Assembly (NCBI GenBank): GCA_041691015.1
Contig: JBEPVN010000048.1
Location: 1 to 17,209, forward strand
Source of the DNA: JBBSJT01 sp041691015
GTDB taxonomy: Bacteria; Chlamydiota; Chlamydiia; Chlamydiales; Parachlamydiaceae
Length of the DNA: 17,209 nt
Direction of reading: 5' to 3'
Below the pieces are notes generated by a model. It was not told the origin of the DNA. It saw nothing but the letters and a program-made list of their open reading frames with translations, and searched no databases. This document shows positions 15,667-17,209 of this stretch, in pieces; the first letter of the stretch is position 1, and each line of letters starts with the position of its first letter. The translations under genes were made by a program, and so were the position numbers.

Positions 15667-16821
15667 ATGTTTAATTTAAACGTAGACGTAGACTGGAAAC
15701 AAACTAATTCACCAAATGTAGAGCCTATCTACAAATTTTACGCAAAAACTACACTGACTGAGAAAGCAAATAGAATTTTCAATGGAGCAGTTTTTTTCGT
15801 GGTTGGAGCACAAATAGGACTCTCTCTTGCAAAATACATTCCTACCTTAAAGGTTTTGTCCTCTACTTTAGTCCAAATCCCAGCATTAACAATGATCATG
15901 AATCTCCCTCCGCAAATTCGCCTGCTAATTCCACTTCTGCTTGTTGCAAGAAAAATCATTGCTATAGCAATAAATATTGCTGTTTACCCGGCGACAATTC
16001 TTCCCCATGTAAACGATGACCATTGTCACAATAATTTACACAAAGACCGCTTAGAAACAGCGAAATTTTGTACAGAAAATAATTTTAGGTTTAATGCCGT
16101 GACTTTGTCTAAATCTGGAGTGAATTATGATGCGTTTATTTTTGGAAAAAGAACAAATATCGATAATAAAAATTGGGTATTGGTAGCCGGGGGTAACGCA
16201 TGGATTGGTGAAAAGGTCATCACAGCTTTGCTACAACAACCATTATTTGAAAATTGTAATATTCTTTATGTCAATGGTCCAGGTGTTGGACGAAGTTCTG
16301 GATTTGCGACTCGCTATAGCATGGGTGCAGGTCAAGAATCTGGTCTCCAATTTTTAGAAGAAGAAATGAAAGCTGAAAAAATTCTTCTCTATGGAACCTC
16401 ACTTGGTGGAGGGATGCAGTCAGAGGCAATTATTAATCATAACTTTAAAACTGATGTTAAATACATGGTCTGGTCTGATCGTACTTTTGATAAAGTTTCG
16501 AATGCAGCAAGTGCAATGGTTATAGGGCTTGCAAAGTTTGCTCTTCCAATATTTGGCACGGAACTAGATGGAATCAGAGGAGCCCGTAAATTACAGAACT
16601 TGAATATTAAACATATCGTCACACAAAATAATCAAAAGTCTGATCCGATGGGAATTTTACCTAATGAAGGAGATATAAATTCTTTGGGTACAGATGGTGT
16701 TATTCCAAATTCTGCATCCCTTTATGTCGGATTAAGGGAAGATGGGATAAATGACTCAGCTCGTGTTAAGTTCTATGGTTCACGAGACATGAAACACAAT
16801 GGTTTTCCTGCGTTAGGCTAA
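15667..16821 (+). CDS. CHLPS-family (DUF818) alpha/beta hydrolase-like protein
   Basis: 384 residues. AAAAGGAGATAAT gives a strong ribosome site for ATG 15667. Residues ~38-60 and ~85-110 are hydrophobic (two membrane segments or a membrane-binding hairpin). The rest reads as an alpha/beta hydrolase: NWVLVAGGNAWIG (169-181, strand plus oxyanion-type loop), YVNGPGVGRSSG (201-212), and nucleophile elbow YGTSLGGG with Ser245 (242-249). Candidate acid and base residues are Asp326 (SDPMG) and His377 (RDMKHNG). The arrangement agrees with the Chlamydiae-restricted CHLPS/DUF818 family, whose substrate I do not know to be established. Membrane-associated esterase or lipase-like activity is an inference. 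The gene is monocistronic, and its presence is the best lineage marker in the window. Confidence 0.82.
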   Translation: MFNLNVDVDWKQTNSPNVEPIYKFYAKTTLTEKANRIFNGAVFFVVGAQIGLSLAKYIPTLKVLSSTLVQIPALTMIMNLPPQIRLLIPLLLVARKIIAIAINIAVYPATILPHVNDDHCHNNLHKDRLETAKFCTENNFRFNAVTLSKSGVNYDAFIFGKRTNIDNKNWVLVAGGNAWIGEKVITALLQQPLFENCNILYVNGPGVGRSSGFATRYSMGAGQESGLQFLEEEMKAEKILLYGTSLGGGMQSEAIINHNFKTDVKYMVWSDRTFDKVSNAASAMVIGLAKFALPIFGTELDGIRGARKLQNLNIKHIVTQNNQKSDPMGILPNEGDINSLGTDGVIPNSASLYVGLREDGINDSARVKFYGSRDMKHNGFPALG

Positions 16822-16879
16822 AATGTTTTAAGCTTAGTTCAGAATGATATAGACACTTTTTTTGCTAAATAATAGACAT

Positions 16880-16911
16880 AAAAAAACCCTTCGCAAGTTT
16901 CCTTGGAAGGG
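16880..16911 (-). terminator. Intrinsic terminator of the tRNA gene
   Basis: On the minus strand CCCTTC (16911-16906) pairs with GAAGGG (16892-16887) and is followed by seven T (16886-16880). It starts 11 bp after the tRNA 3' end. It may also act on the facing hydrolase transcript. Confidence 0.8.
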
Positions 16912-16922
16912 TATGTCTGATG

Positions 16923-16977
16923 TAGCGGCAGCCGGATTTGAACCGACGACACACGGATTATGATTCCGTTGCTCTCC
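16923..16977 (-). tRNA. Truncated tRNA with CAU anticodon (Met, or Ile2), 5' part missing
   Basis: Read on the minus strand the sequence gives: the end of a D-arm (GGAGAGC), anticodon stem ACGGA/TCCGT with loop ATCATAA (anticodon CAT), a 5-nt variable loop, T-arm GTCGG-TTCAAAT-CCGGC, acceptor strand TGCCGCT and discriminator A at 16923. CCA is not encoded. The 5' acceptor strand and most of the D-arm, expected beyond 16978, are absent; transposase coding sequence starts there instead. The following terminator shows this was a genuine gene. Either a real disruption or an assembly junction. Elongator Met and Ile2 cannot be told apart here. Confidence 0.75.
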
Positions 16978-17088
16978 TTAAAAGCCAAATAATTGTAGAT
17001 AAAAAGACTAAGAAAGTCATTTGCACATCCTTTAGCAATGGTAAGAAGCATGATTTTAAGTTGTTTAAAGAAAGCAAAGTGCGTTGGA
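16978..17088 (+). mobile_element. IS5-like transposase fragment
   Basis: One frame encodes LKSQIIVDKKTKKVICTSFS, continuing NGKKHDFKLFKESKVRW. This matches the central DDE region of IS5-type transposases, where an Asp after the VVD or IVD strand and the GKxHDFxLFKES run are typical. Only about 37 residues remain: no start, no second Asp or Glu block, no inverted repeats. Both ends stop abruptly, the left in a tRNA and the right in a GxxExxY gene. It is therefore a remnant or a misjoined piece, not an active element. Right boundary approximate to about 5 bp. Confidence 0.65.
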
Positions 17089-17209
17089 CTAAAGTTACTT
17101 TACCATCCACAAGTACATCAAGACGCATTGAATCGCGAAGTTTAAAGTTCTTATATGTAACCGGTATTTGAACCTGTGATAATGCTGGAATGTTACGAAG
17201 TCTTAATTC
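17089..17209 (-). pseudogene. GxxExxY protein fragment (PDDEXK_3-type), truncated at both ends
   Basis: From the right edge the minus strand reads ELRLRNIPALSQVQIPVTYK, then NFKLRDSMRLDVLVDGKVTL. This matches the middle of GxxExxY family proteins (pattern EL...G....QxPxPxxYK...L....RLDxLVxxKVxxEIK). The N-terminal GxxExxY motif would lie beyond the window. Immediately after KVTL, where the catalytic E-x-K strand should follow, the sequence changes to the reverse of the transposase fragment, so the gene is broken. GxxExxY proteins are a PDDEXK-like family of uncertain role, common in mobile-rich genomes. Confidence 0.65.

Noticed and set aside
16938..17171. A 77-residue plus-strand ORF as one gene
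   Set aside because: Its first part is antisense to the tRNA and its last part is antisense to the GxxExxY fragment; only the middle is transposase-like.

Overview
The window looks like accessory chromosome from an amoeba-associated member of the Chlamydiae (Parachlamydiales-like). This is inferred from an alpha/beta hydrolase matching the Chlamydiae-restricted CHLPS family (DUF818), two eukaryote-type Ser/Thr kinases, U-box-like and F-box-like ubiquitin-system mimics, AT-rich spacers, and a tRNA without an encoded CCA end. The species cannot be named from the sequence.

Layout. Positions 1-4235 (minus strand) hold two tandem paralogues of large secreted collagen-like proteins. The upstream one is complete, with a Gly-X-Thr domain, YadA-head-like repeats and a C-terminal S74-type chaperone/autoprotease. 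The downstream one runs off the left edge. Positions 4236-4947 hold a small ORF and an F-box-like gene remnant. A kinase gene (minus) follows at 4948-6528, then an 11-codon mini-ORF and a U-box-like/Sel1 protein (plus, 6828-7382). A perfect 95-bp palindrome separates that gene from the convergent two-gene operon at 9037-7575. This operon encodes an unknown multi-pass membrane protein and, overlapping it by 4 bp, an MntR-type manganese regulator. Two strong MntR-box-like operators lie just upstream.

A second kinase (plus, 9321-10928) is separated from a convergent GMP reductase (guaC, 12162-11155) by a 167-bp imperfect palindrome. Divergent from guaC is a 993-residue AsmA/TamB-like envelope protein (plus, 12393-15374), then the CHLPS hydrolase (plus, 15667-16821). 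The right edge (16880-17209) is a mosaic of broken pieces: a terminator and the 3' part of a tRNA(CAU), cut by an IS5-like transposase fragment, which abuts a truncated GxxExxY (PDDEXK-type) gene.

How the genes may work together. The collagen-like proteins are probable surface or secreted fibres. The kinases, the U-box/Sel1 protein and the decayed F-box gene fit a host-targeting effector repertoire. The MntR operon looks autoregulated by Mn2+ and points to an uncharacterised membrane protein under metal control. The palindromes, decayed genes and the right-edge mosaic show that the region is recombinationally active.
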